Shown here: one piece after another, positions 21,191 to 31,333 of the stretch
Layout: each line of letters begins with the position of its first letter
How positions within the stretch are numbered: position 1 is the stretch's first letter
Assembly: GCA_028673005.1 (NCBI GenBank)
Contig: CM054118.1
Coordinates: 4,180,410 to 4,244,409 of the forward strand
Direction: 5' to 3'
Source: Tanypteryx hageni
Taxonomy: Eukaryota > Arthropoda > Insecta > Odonata > Petaluridae
DNA length: 64,000 bases
Program-made: the position numbers and the translations under genes
Notes under the pieces: model-generated
Seen by the model: the letters and a program-made list of their open reading frames with translations, nothing else
Told to the model about the DNA's origin: nothing
The model's database searches: none

Positions 21191-23937
21191 TCTGCGGACC
21201 GCTCGGTTGACCCGAACTTGCCGGTATACGAGAAGGATGAAAATGAGACCTCAGGAACCATAGGTGAATGAGGGGAAAGCCTATCTTCTATCCCCGTGAT
21301 CCACTCCTAACTCCTAGGGGTTTTTTAGTGGAGGTGACTAGCGTTGAATCCTAGTGTTGTCCACCGCGGTTGAGGGAGCCGTCTCCCTAGTTTGACCTTC
21401 TCTCCTCTTTCGTGCACTGATGCAGAATATGAGAGCCTCGGTCGGTATTATTTAATTTTTAACAACAATGAATTGCATTACATGTTCCTTTTAAAAAAAA
21501 TCGGAAGTTTCCATGAAAACGCGGGGACTATTGTTTAACCATGCAAAAATGGCGATTTTTCGGTTGTTGTTGTACTTAACGAATGGAGAGCCATTCCGTG
21601 CGTATCGGTTTGTGAGTGACGCTATACACGAGTGTATAGGGGATCCTCGACCAGTTAAGGTTGTTACGGTTCCCGCGTAATCTTTCCAATATTATCGGAA
21701 GGTCGTATATTTTTTCCGATGCGATTCCAAGAAACGTGCGGCGTGTGGGAAATGAGAAAAGGTTTCATTTTGTCCAAAAATTGATCGTAGCTCGCTCCCC
21801 GCGATAGGGGTTTTTATACAGGACACGAAAGAAAAAGGGCCTTTATCGGCAATTCATCATTTCATATGACGGTTTTAAAGTATCGAAGAGGCTGAAGCTG
21901 TAACTGGGATCATTATCATGTGAATATCTTTTTCGCAAAAAATATTTTCACATGCATTTGCCATTTTTTGACAATTCTTCGTAACAAAAATGATGCAAAC
22001 GAAGCTATTTTTTTACGCATTCACCTATTGTTGAAAGCCACTATGGATAAAACGATCATTCTTTCCAAACCCAAATCATTTAAGTGGGGAATCGTCGCAG
22101 ATAAAATGCAACAAGTTCGGGAGATAAGATAAGAGAAAACGGTACTTTTATTGCTAAAACAACAACAACATTTCCTCTCTTTAATGCCGGCATGTCAAAC
22201 TGGTAGTTCGCGGTTTTATTGCAAAACTCTATAGTTAAAATTGAATTACTCAAAATTTTGAACTTCTTAAATAGGCACCAAACAGTATAAAAGAAAGGGC
22301 GGAAATCGAGGTGTCAAAAATACCGATGATTAAATGACTGTTATAGCTAAGGCAAAAATGAAATAAATTTCCATATTCATAAATCGTCCAAAGATCATTA
22401 TTAAAACTTTGCCAGTACAAAACAGAAAAAATCAGTACAGTACCAAACAAATCAGAAATGTTAGTCACTATTATTATGGACAAGATGAAAATTTGATTAC
22501 CTCGAGGAACATTGTTAAGCGCTCGTTTCCTTTATGACAGTGTCGAAGTGTCTTTTATGAAAAATTAACTAGCAAACGGAAGTATGCTGATTCAATAAAA
22601 GCTATTGAAATTTGCGGAAATTTTATTTTAAAGAAGTCTTTCCAATTACAACGGATGTTTTGCATGTTTCTGTGCACATTCTCACTCCTCTCGCGTCACG
22701 TAAACGAATCCGAGTTGGAAAAAACGCATAATTAACCGTAAATATCGAGTGCACAACGGAAATGGACATTAGCTTTAGTAATGATTATTTTCTGTCTGAC
22801 GACTCTCAACGAACTAACAAATCTTATATCGAGTCGTTCTTCCCGCAAAATAAAGGCTTCATTTCAGCGATAAGAGCATAATCGATGTTTCATTTTTTTT
22901 CTCTACTCCTCACTCTCTACTCTCGCTTTATCCCTGCTATCTCCAACTGTCGATATCGCACATAACACTCCCCTTGCAATGTAAACAGTTCCTCCGACAA
23001 ACCGATAGGTTTCCGGCATCCGACCGTATCGCAAAAACCTTCCAAAAACAAAGAAATTCATTCTTCAACATTGGAAAAAGTTAACCAATAGTTTATTTTC
23101 ATTGAATTTGAATACAAAGCCTAAAACTTGCATTAAATGCGACCTGTCACATCGCATTCCTTTTTACCCCCATTCTCTCTCTCCTCACCATTCCCTCCTC
23201 TCTCTACCTCCAACTCTCTCCCTATGCATGGGATCGTGAGAAAAAGCCAAATAGAAGCCTTAAGGATGCCCCAAGTTCCGAGTATTTCCTTCTTTTCCCT
23301 TCGTCTATCGATTCTATAGCTCTCCCGTAAAGACATCTTCGAGCCAATATCATACGACAAACATTACGCCTTGTCAGAAAATAACATTTTCCCTCCGCGT
23401 TGTTCAAACAACGCGAAAAATGAGATTTTCTCGGTACATCCATTGCAATGTGAGGGGGAGAAAAATATTGACAGATACGAGAAACGAAGGATCGGTGTGA
23501 TGTTGACATTATTTGACAGCTATAGCAAAATAACATTCCTGATTGTCGCATAGGATGTTTCTCGATAAAAACATCTGCCAAAAAATAATTTTATTATTGT
23601 ATTATTTTTTAATCTATTGGATTGATCATTAAAAACATTAGGCGACGAAAAACGAGTTCATTTTGATTTCGAAATTTTAGAACAATAATTTTAAGCACCT
23701 ACGGTTGATCTGAAAGCCAGCCTCACGCGGAGGAAGAATTCCTTAAAGTTATTGCAATCAGATGTTTTTATTTTTGCTGCTTAGTTATGAGCAAATTTTC
23801 TATATAAATATACTTTCATAATCGTCATCACCTTCCTTAAAAATTATCGAATGAAATTATACTCCTAATTTTTCTCGTTTTTCTAGTCGTTTGCCTAGTT
23901 ATAACAATAAAAATTCTTTAATCCCACATCGAAACCA
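21191..23937. other. Unassigned DNA
   Basis: No coding region or classified repeat was found. 21260-21420 is somewhat GC-richer and repeat-like. A CT/TC-rich patch lies at 23160-23230. Confidence 0.4.
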
Positions 23938-24139
23938 TTTATTTATTTATTTTTATTTATTTCCATGCGGCCCCTAAACAAGCCGTAATCGGCCTATTAC
24001 AAGGGGCTCATTAACATAATAACAAGGACTATCACAAACATCCATGCCCTAGGTGAAGAAAAACACACCTAGGCGGGATTCGAACCCTCGACCTTCGGAT
24101 TGGCAGGTGAGGACGTTACCCTGCCACCACCGAGGCCGG
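23938..24139 (-). mobile_element. tRNA-derived SINE, about 200 bp, (AAAT)n tail
   Basis: Read on the minus strand: a tRNA-like head at 24139-24064 with A box GGTGGTGGCAGGGTAACG and a perfect B box GGGTTCGAATCCCGCC, a body of about 100 bp, and an AAATAAATAAA-type tail at 23962-23938. The arrangement of pol III head, body and A-rich tail is that of a complete SINE. It has no coding capacity and relies on a LINE for movement. No target duplication was clear, as the tail runs into AT-rich flank. The family name is not known to me. Confidence 0.75.
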
Positions 24140-25605
24140 TGAAATAATTTAGCTTTCCAACGCAGTTCCTTTCTTCTATCCGGGTAATGTGCTTCCTTTA
24201 TATGACCATGACAATGTTTTAATACCGTCAAATGAGGATTTCAAATCTATTCAGAATTTCCAGAATATATTTATTGCTACTACTACATCATAAACAAGCG
24301 GAGGAAATAAAATCACACTAAATTAGACACTTGGAATATTTGGCTGATATATAGTAAAAAATTCTTGAAATCCCAGTGACTCGCGTTTTTGTATCGCATC
24401 GCGATAGCTTTCTCGCTAACCTCGAGACCTGAACTGGAAACGCTCGTTTTTTTGACATCTGAATTTGAAACTGTCCCATTAAAAGAAATCTCTACCGCGT
24501 AACCCCGATGAGTGAGTGAGTGACACGCGGATAACGACGAAACGTATCAATTTCTGCGATTGAAATATAAAAATCCAATCACGGACGGGTTAAAATGAAA
24601 ACGGTCGACTCGATTTATGCATAAATATTCAATTTCGACAAATAATACGAGACCGCTCAGTCCGGTCGTCCGAAAAATTATATCCGACCCAACGCAAAAA
24701 TTTGCATGAGGATCAAAACGACGTATATTTCAAACGACGGCGATAAATAATTGGTAACATAAGCAACGAATTCTCTTTCGCTGACTCTACGAGATAGGTA
24801 AACTGTTCTATAAATCTCGCGGAATTTTTAAATCTTGTAACCTGAAGGTTTCTACTTTCAAGGTTACATCGGTTAGGATATACTTTATTACTTCTATATT
24901 CAATTCACTTTAGTATTCGTTCCAATTGGTTTTAGGCAAAGAGGATAAATATCACATCTGGATGGAGCAGTATTGTCAACGAGGCTCGACTCCCATTTAC
25001 TGCGAACCGTCTCTCCTAAAGGCGTTACGAAAACGGAGCCGAGTCGGTCGTTCTTCATAGGATCGAGGGATCGCCCCTCCTCTCCACACTCGAGAGCTAT
25101 CCTTTTGTGGAATTCATTATTTACATCAGGAATTATAGCCAAGCCATTATAATAAGTATAAGCGCATAAGCTCTTACTCTTCATAATATTCATCTCGTAC
25201 TTTTTAACTGTTAGCTCATGAGTAACACTGAAAAAAATAATTTTCACAATATAGAGTACAAACCTCAAAGTGTAGAGTATGAATTTAACTGAAGAACTAA
25301 ACATTAGCAGTAATTCCACTTATTTCTTTGCCACTTATGGATTACCAATTAAGTGTATTATGTAACCATTCTCTGACACAACTCTGGTTATATAATGCTC
25401 GAGGCGTCTAGCATGCAATACAATATCACTCTGCATAAAAATATCCAAGCAATGAATTTTAATCCCAAAACTTTTGATTAGCTAATTTATAGTGACTCAA
25501 GTATTCTTCATTCGATGATATTTCGTTGTAGTTAAATCTATGCAGTGCTTCATTAGAGAACTATCGAACTCGTCTTATGGTTGAAAACAAATTCAAGAAT
25601 AAGCT
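24140..25605. other. Unassigned DNA
   Basis: A 139-codon minus-strand frame at 25319-24900 shows no domain or splice context that I recognise and is not called as a gene. Confidence 0.4.
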
Positions 25606-25617
25606 CTTACAGAAATA

Positions 25618-27467
25618 ATCATCATCATAGGTAGTCTGTCCGTAGACAGGTCCGTGATTATTCTTGGTTAAACCTGGTTCTCCATATACTCCTATTTTCC
25701 GCTGTCCTCTTTATATCTTGATAACTCTCTTTCCCTTTCAAATCGTCTATCGTCTGAAACCTTTTCCTACCTCTTTCCCTTTTCCCATCTAGTTTTCCTT
25801 CTAACACGTCTTTAATCATACTCTCTCTCCTCAGGTAATGTCTAACCCAGTTAGCCTTCCTCTTTCTGATAGTCTGTATAATCATTCGCTTCTCTCCTAT
25901 TCTTCGTAGCACTTCATCGTTTTTCATCCTATCTGTCCATTTTATTTTCAGCATTCTCCTCCAAGTCCACATTTCAAAGCTTTCCAAGTATTTGATGTCA
26001 TTTTTCCTTAGCGTCCATGTTTCTGCCCCATACAATGCTATACTCCATACGTAGCATTTTATCAACTTCTTGCGGATATCTTCCCTTATATTCCCTGTAA
26101 GTAGTTGTTTCTTTCTCCTGAAAGCCACTTTTGCTTTTCCTATTCTAGGTTTGATCTCATCCGTAAATTTTGCCTCTCGTGTTATGATACTTCCTAGGTA
26201 TTTATATTCTGAAACTCGTTCTAATGGCTTTCCCCCAATACTTATGTTCAGATTCTCTTCTTTACCCGATATTCGAATGACCTTGGATTTTTCTGTATTT
26301 ATTTCCATACCGTATTTTCTACCTGTTATCACTAGTCTATTTATCATTTTTTGTAGCTCCTCTTCCTTTCTTGCTAGAAGTACTTGATCATCTGCGTATT
26401 TCACTGTTCTTATAATCCTTCCTCCAATTTTGAAATCCCCTGTGCCTTCTAAAGCTTCTTGCATTAGACTTTCTCCATATATATTGAATAGGGTTGGCGA
26501 TAGGCAGTAGCCTTGTCTTACTCCTCTACCGATATTTATTCCGCAGGTGTCCACATTCTCAAACCTGACCTTTACAACTTGATTCTCATATAGATTTCTA
26601 ATCAGTCTCCTGTCTTTCCAGTCTACACCTATATCCTTTAATATCTTCATCAACTTTACCCAATTTACTCTATCAAAGGCCTTCTGCCAGTCTACGAAAC
26701 ATGCGCAGATATCTTGACTGTATTCTATTGCCCTTTCTGATATGATTCTAACTACTCCTATAGCATCTCTAGTTCCTCGTCCTTTTCTGAAACCGAATTG
26801 ATCTTCCCCTATTATTTCTTCTGCCTTTTTCTCCAGCCTTTTATTAAGAATCCTCGTGATGATCTTCGATGTGTGTGACAGAAGGCTTATCGTTCTGTAA
26901 TCTTTACACTGCATTGCCTTTGGCTTCTTCTTTAGAGGGATCATTGTTACTTCTAGGAAATCCTGAGGCCACTCTCCCGTGTCGTAAATCTTATTAATTA
27001 ATTTCGTGATCGCTTTTAGTCCTTCTGATCCTATGACTTTAAGTATCTCAGCCGGTATTCCATCGCTGCCCGTGGCTTTCCCTTCTTTAGTTCCACTATC
27101 GCCTTTTCTACTTCGCTCTCCATAATACTTGGTCCTAAGTTGTCTTCTTCAATGTTTTCCTCATCTTCCAGTTCTATTTTTGCCGCTCCTGCCTGTTTGC
27201 TGTATAATTCCTTAATGTATTCTTCCCATACCTGTGCTACATCCTTTGTTTCTGAGACTATCTTCCCATCCGTATTCATAATTCCTTTACCACAAATTCC
27301 ATTAGACTTCTTATCTTCTAATTCCAGTGCCCTAGCGTACATCATATCGTACCGTCCTAACTTCTCCATTTGTTCTATTTCATCACATTTTCCTTTTATC
27401 CAATTTTCTCTAGCTTTATCTGTTACCCTTCTCAACTCATTGTTTATACGCCTATAGTTGGCTCTAC
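25618..27467 (-). mobile_element. RTE-clade LINE, 5'-truncated, with 12-bp target duplication
   Basis: The element runs on the minus strand from 27467 to 25618. Its flanks are CTTACATAAATA (27468-27479) and CTTACAGAAATA (25606-25617), a 12-bp duplication with one mismatch. The 3' UTR is only about 40 bp after the stop and ends in an ATGATGATGATT run, as usual for RTE elements. Sequence starts inside the region between endonuclease and reverse transcriptase, so the APE endonuclease and any 5' UTR were lost at insertion. Confidence 0.87.
25658..27467 (-). pseudogene. RTE LINE ORF: linker, reverse transcriptase and C-terminal domain
   Basis: The 5' part (27457-27080) codes the linker before the RT (ELRRVTDKARENWIKGKCDE). 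A single missing base near 27080 shifts the frame at KKGK; from there the reading frame stays open for more than 430 codons to a stop at 25658. RT motifs are complete: FVDWQKAFDRVNW (motif A Asp), GVRQGYCLSPTLFNIY (motif B) and VKYADDQVLLA (motif C). They are followed by EYKYLGSIIT and the AETWTLRKNDIKYLESFEMW thumb/C-terminal region typical of RTE-like proteins. With one frameshift and no internal stops in the RT part this is a fairly young copy. It lacks the endonuclease, so it cannot move by itself. Confidence 0.88.
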
Positions 27468-27489
27468 CTTACATAAATATAAAAATGAA

Positions 27490-27612
27490 AAATCAAGTAC
27501 ATATCTGAGGTATCTCCGATAGCTATAACCAAGTTATGAAAAACCAGATACGCATACAATACATAGAGTGCAGCAATATTCAGTGGTGATTCACTGAAAA
27601 TAGATACTAACA
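27490..27612. repeat. Dispersed repeat copy A (related to 58970-59075)
   Basis: Words in the same order are shared with 58970-59075: GGTATCTCC, then CAAG/GTT...AAAAACC, then an ATRCGCAT-like word, CAGTGGT and AAAATAGAT. Divergence is high. The family is not recognised and neither copy has clear ends. Confidence 0.4.
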
Positions 27613-28543
27613 AATGCGTCTGTCGGTCGGCGTTGCCCAGAATTTCAGAAATAAGCGCTAATGATGGTCAAAGGGGGCTGGAATTTCAGCAATAAGCCCG
27701 TTATTTGGTCGGAGGAACAAGCGCGTTTGACGGTCGGGAGAATAATCGTCTTTGATGGTCGGAGGAATAAGACATTTTTTGGTAATAAATCAGTACTGAA
27801 TATTGAAATAAGCAGTGCCAATAAAGATCTTTCTGTATAATTTAACTTTCTATCAGCTTATCATCATAACTTTTGTTACCATGAAATTCCTCAAAGGAAC
27901 GCACTCAACCTTAAGGTTACTGAAGGCTTTCATTTTGTGCGAAGGTAGCCAAAGACGACTTTCTTATACGGAAAAAATTTCTATTTACTAAGTGAATATC
28001 CTCCCATTAGCCGCGCGAATCCCCTTGAGATCCGCGATTTCCGTCTTTTTCTTCTTCTTTCGAGGAGCAATTTACGAAATCAACCGCACGCCACAATGTC
28101 GGCAGTGTTGTTATTTCTTTTTCGTAAAACAGGGAGTTCCTTTTTCCTTATATCAAAAGGAGCGAAACACCGATAAATCTCCCAGTCGGACAAGTTATAC
28201 CGAGGGCGGCGACCGATTACACAAAAATAAAACGAGCAATCTCTCCTTCCTTCGGAGCAAGTAACCGTGGAAAACGCGAGCGACCACCACCTCCAAACCC
28301 CATCCACCCCTTTTTGTTTTTGCTTGGCGGCCCTAGGGAAGAAGAGGACGAAAGAGAGAAGAATTTCCACTCTCTTTCTCGAAAAACACCTTTTGAATGA
28401 GAATAAAGAACGGTCTTATGAGTGAGGCCGCCGACTTCCGTCCTAGACCTCTTGTTATTGGTCCGTCCGTTTTTTTGCCCGTGCTTTCTCCCGTGGCGAC
28501 CCAGGAATAGCACTTACAGGATTTCCCTTCACACTTTCCTCTC
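27613..28543. other. Unassigned; short degenerate repetition at 27610-27780
   Basis: 27610-27780 repeats a motif of the form GATGGTCGGAGGAATAAG several times with heavy variation. The rest has no recognised feature. Confidence 0.4.
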
Positions 28544-28706
28544 TCCAATCCTTTCCTCAACCCCTTCTTGATTCACCTCTGGCTCATTCTTTTCCAATTC
28601 TTTCCTCCACCCCTTCTTGATCCACTTCTGGCACATTCTTCTCCAATCCTTTCCTCCACCCCTTCTTGATCCACCTCTGGCTCATTCTTTTCCAATTCTT
28701 TCCACC
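28544..28706. repeat. 49-bp minisatellite, 3.3 copies
   Basis: A 49-bp pyrimidine-rich unit starts with CCAATCCTTTCCTCAACCCC and ends with GGCTCATTCTTTT. Copies begin at 28544, 28593, 28642 and 28691 (partial), with a few substitutions between copies. Confidence 0.88.
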
Positions 28707-30072
28707 TTGCGCAATGAAGTCACTCTCGTAGAGCTCGCTGAAAAAATCGCTAACTTTGTAGAAGTCTATAATTTAATTATGAAAAGGACACAAAATAACT
28801 TTTCAATACCCCATTATTATCAATAAGGTATACCCTCCTGGATTTCGAAGCCCCAATTTTGTGGAAATTCATAATTTACTCGAAGAATACAAAGTAACTT
28901 TGCATTGATATAATTCTCCAAATTATCAAAGACATTCAAAGGTTTCGATTTACAATATGATCACTAGGTTCCCAAGAGATAATTATCGAGATCGTCTTTT
29001 GGCCGAAATAAAACTGACCAAGACCCTCCAAGGTTCGGAAAATCATAGCCTCCTTTCGACTACAAGGAAGCCGTCATCAGTGGAGACGCACCGATGACAG
29101 AGTCATCACTGATGAAGAAAGGCGTTATTATTTCCAACCTTGTTACGGCTGATGGAGAGACAAATTGACAATCAGGCTATTTGGCTATCAGACAATTTTG
29201 CTAGTGCCTAGTGACAATTCTATTCGAATAAAATGAAAAATTGTTTTCTATCTCTGGATAAGTACTTCAGCCACAAGACGATTGAATAAGTCAGACGAGT
29301 AATTTCGGCCACGCATTATCTGTCCTCAGCGGTGAGTAAACGATCGTTTATTTTAAGTTATCTTCCAAATGAACGAAGGTGAATAATTTATAGCTGAAAT
29401 GCGCATTTGGTTTTCTCAACTGTTTAATACGGAAAAGGTTACTTTGACCACAATATATTGAACATGAACTCGGTAATTCATTTTAGATCAGGAGTGGAGA
29501 AAATACGGTCCGCGAAGCCATTATGACAGCGAACCGTAAAATATTAAAGGCTATATTTATACTTTTTACTTATAATTATAGCCTAAAAACCTTCTCTAGT
29601 TATGCTATGAAGATAAAAGAATATTTATTGCTGATTTTCTTTAATAGTGGTGTCGCTCACAGTATCTCGCGTAACTTACTACATGAACTTTAATGAGGTC
29701 CGCTGAAGTACTCGCAACTTTCAAAAAAATTTGCCTATCCGTTTTGAAACTTTTCACCTTCTCTCGTTCCTACATCCCAAACCCCATTTATTCTCATACC
29801 TCCTTTTTAACCCCTCTCGACCCCTTCACTATCTTCCCACCACATCAAGTGCCCTCCATGGGGCGATTCGGTAGTGCCTATTTACCCGAAATCCTTTTCC
29901 TGAGCTTTGTATATCCGAGGCAGCAGGTTCCACTCGCGATTACTTTTAGCTCGGTTCATTGGGAGAGGGAGGGTGTGGGGAGAGAGGTCGATTGGGAAGA
30001 TAGGGAGGGAGGAGGCAGAGATGGACTCCCATGACGCCAAGCGGTACACGGATTTCCCATTACGGTACGTGA
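28707..30072. other. Unassigned DNA
   Basis: No gene recognised. A 9-bp inverted repeat (TCATCAGTG/CACTGATGA) lies at about 29072-29112 in a GCCGTCATCAGTG context that also occurs near 54163. Confidence 0.4.
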
Positions 30073-30140
30073 CAGGGAAGAGAGATAGAGAGAGAGACAG
30101 AGAGAGAGAGAGAAAGAAAGAGATAGAGAGGGAGGAGGAA
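30073..30140. repeat. GA microsatellite
   Basis: GAGAGATAGAGAGAGAGACA-type purine repeat; the Arg/Glu-rich frame across it is an artefact. Confidence 0.85.
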
Positions 30141-30474
30141 GTGGGATCCCCTCTTTGAAGGTGAGCAAAACTTTTTATTTTCTCTCACTAGCTCCCATTA
30201 TCTCTCTCTCTCCACCATTCTCTCCCTACACGATGATCGTGGAATCTCTGCTCACATTAAAAAATAGCTCATAGCTCTTTTCAGCCTATCTCTAAGTATA
30301 TCTATCTTTCCTTTTAAACATCATTATTTCATTTCTCCGTATTTATCCATATCGTATCGATTTTTAAACCCATATAATTGTGTCGCGTATATACCCGTTT
30401 TTGTAATCATTAATAACTTGCCCGTGATTATATGTTGTCTGGTCCTCCACATACTTTCAGTCTCCGTCTTATCT

Positions 30475-30530
30475 GTATGTGTGTGTATGTATGTACACAC
30501 AAACACGCGGGCGCGCGCACACACACACAC
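30475..30530. repeat. Compound GT/CA microsatellite
   Basis: GTGTGTGTATGTATGTA followed by a CA tract and GCGCGC; alternating purine-pyrimidine sequence with Z-DNA potential. Confidence 0.85.
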
Positions 30531-30883
30531 TAAAATCCACAACTGAGATTGTAAACGCTACCAGCGAGCGTCACTGATGGTTAGGTTGTTTGGTCATAGG
30601 TATGGACTCAATCACTTAATTAATGCAGAAATAAAAGAATTACCCTTAAAACCTTTTTGAGATTATATGGATACGTTTCAAACAAGCCAAAAAGTTCATA
30701 ATCATAATAATTAGAAGAGTTTTTCCAGCAATTCTGTAAGAAGATCTTTAATTCCCATGATTAATTCACTCAGTATGGTCGCAACTAATTCTCCCCAATG
30801 GTATGGTACTTTTTTGACATGGATTATTAAAGTATACAGTCTGAAAATTTGTACATGTATTATTTCTTCCGTAAACATTGAAA

Positions 30884-31333
30884 TTATTCGAACAAGAATT
30901 GTCGAGCTAGCCTTTGGCTGAAATCATATGGATTAATTCGATAGATCCAATCGCCGTTCAAATTTTGGTGAAACCATTTCGCGTATTTTGAATGCAAAGC
31001 AACCATTGTTGGCGGAGACCCAGCTATAGCAAATTCTAAAGAAAGTATCAAGAAATTATCTTCGGTGATTCGCCAGTTTGTGATGGCTGCTTCGTAATCG
31101 AAATGCGCCTCTGGATATCCCAATTTTGTCTGCGGGTTGGAGCTGACTAATTTATTAGTATAGAATTGATTAAGCAAATTACACAATTTCGTCGTGTTTT
31201 GTCTTGTAAATTCAATTTCATTTCGTGTCATTCGTTTGGAAACATGCGAAGAAAGGAAAGCGATAGGTAGTTGTTGGCTTGGTTGCATAAGATACAGGAT
31301 ACAAATCATATCCTTCCTCTGCAGCGAAAACGT
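30884..31333 (-). CDS. Hypothetical ORF / possible terminal exon
   Basis: I do not recognise this protein. A minus-strand frame of 141 codons from an ATG at 31309 ends with a TAA at 30884. Its composition is protein-like rather than low-complexity: it contains HFDYEAAITNWRITEDNF, HSKYAKWFHQNLNGDWIY and a C-terminal ARQFLFE. No signal peptide or membrane segment is evident. Just upstream in the same frame lies TTTTCGCTGCAG, a plausible 3' splice acceptor, which would start an exon at about AGGAAGGATATG and make this the last exon of a larger gene. No preceding exon was found within a few kb. It could also be chance, or a fragment of an unrecognised mobile element. Confidence 0.3.
   Translation of the reverse strand, partial: TFSLQRKDMICILYLMQPSQQLPIAFLSSHVSKRMTRNEIEFTRQNTTKLCNLLNQFYTNKLVSSNPQTKLGYPEAHFDYEAAITNWRITEDNFLILSLEFAIAGSPPTMVALHSKYAKWFHQNLNGDWIYRINPYDFSQRLARQFLFE

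Noticed and set aside
20624..21263. Coding frames upstream of the LINE RT
   Set aside because: They are driven by the GA microsatellite and a tRNA-like repeat; no ORF1 or endonuclease similarity is visible.
21100..21420. Ribosomal RNA or structured RNA gene in a GC-richer patch
   Set aside because: No conserved rRNA segment or stable long-range pairing could be recognised.
24064..24139. Functional tRNA gene
   Set aside because: It has good A and B boxes, but it continues directly into a SINE body and AAAT tail, and the stems are imperfect.
25658..27467. RTE reverse transcriptase as a host gene
   Set aside because: Target duplication, short 3' UTR with ATGATG run and all RT motifs identify a LINE; plus-strand frames over it are shadows.
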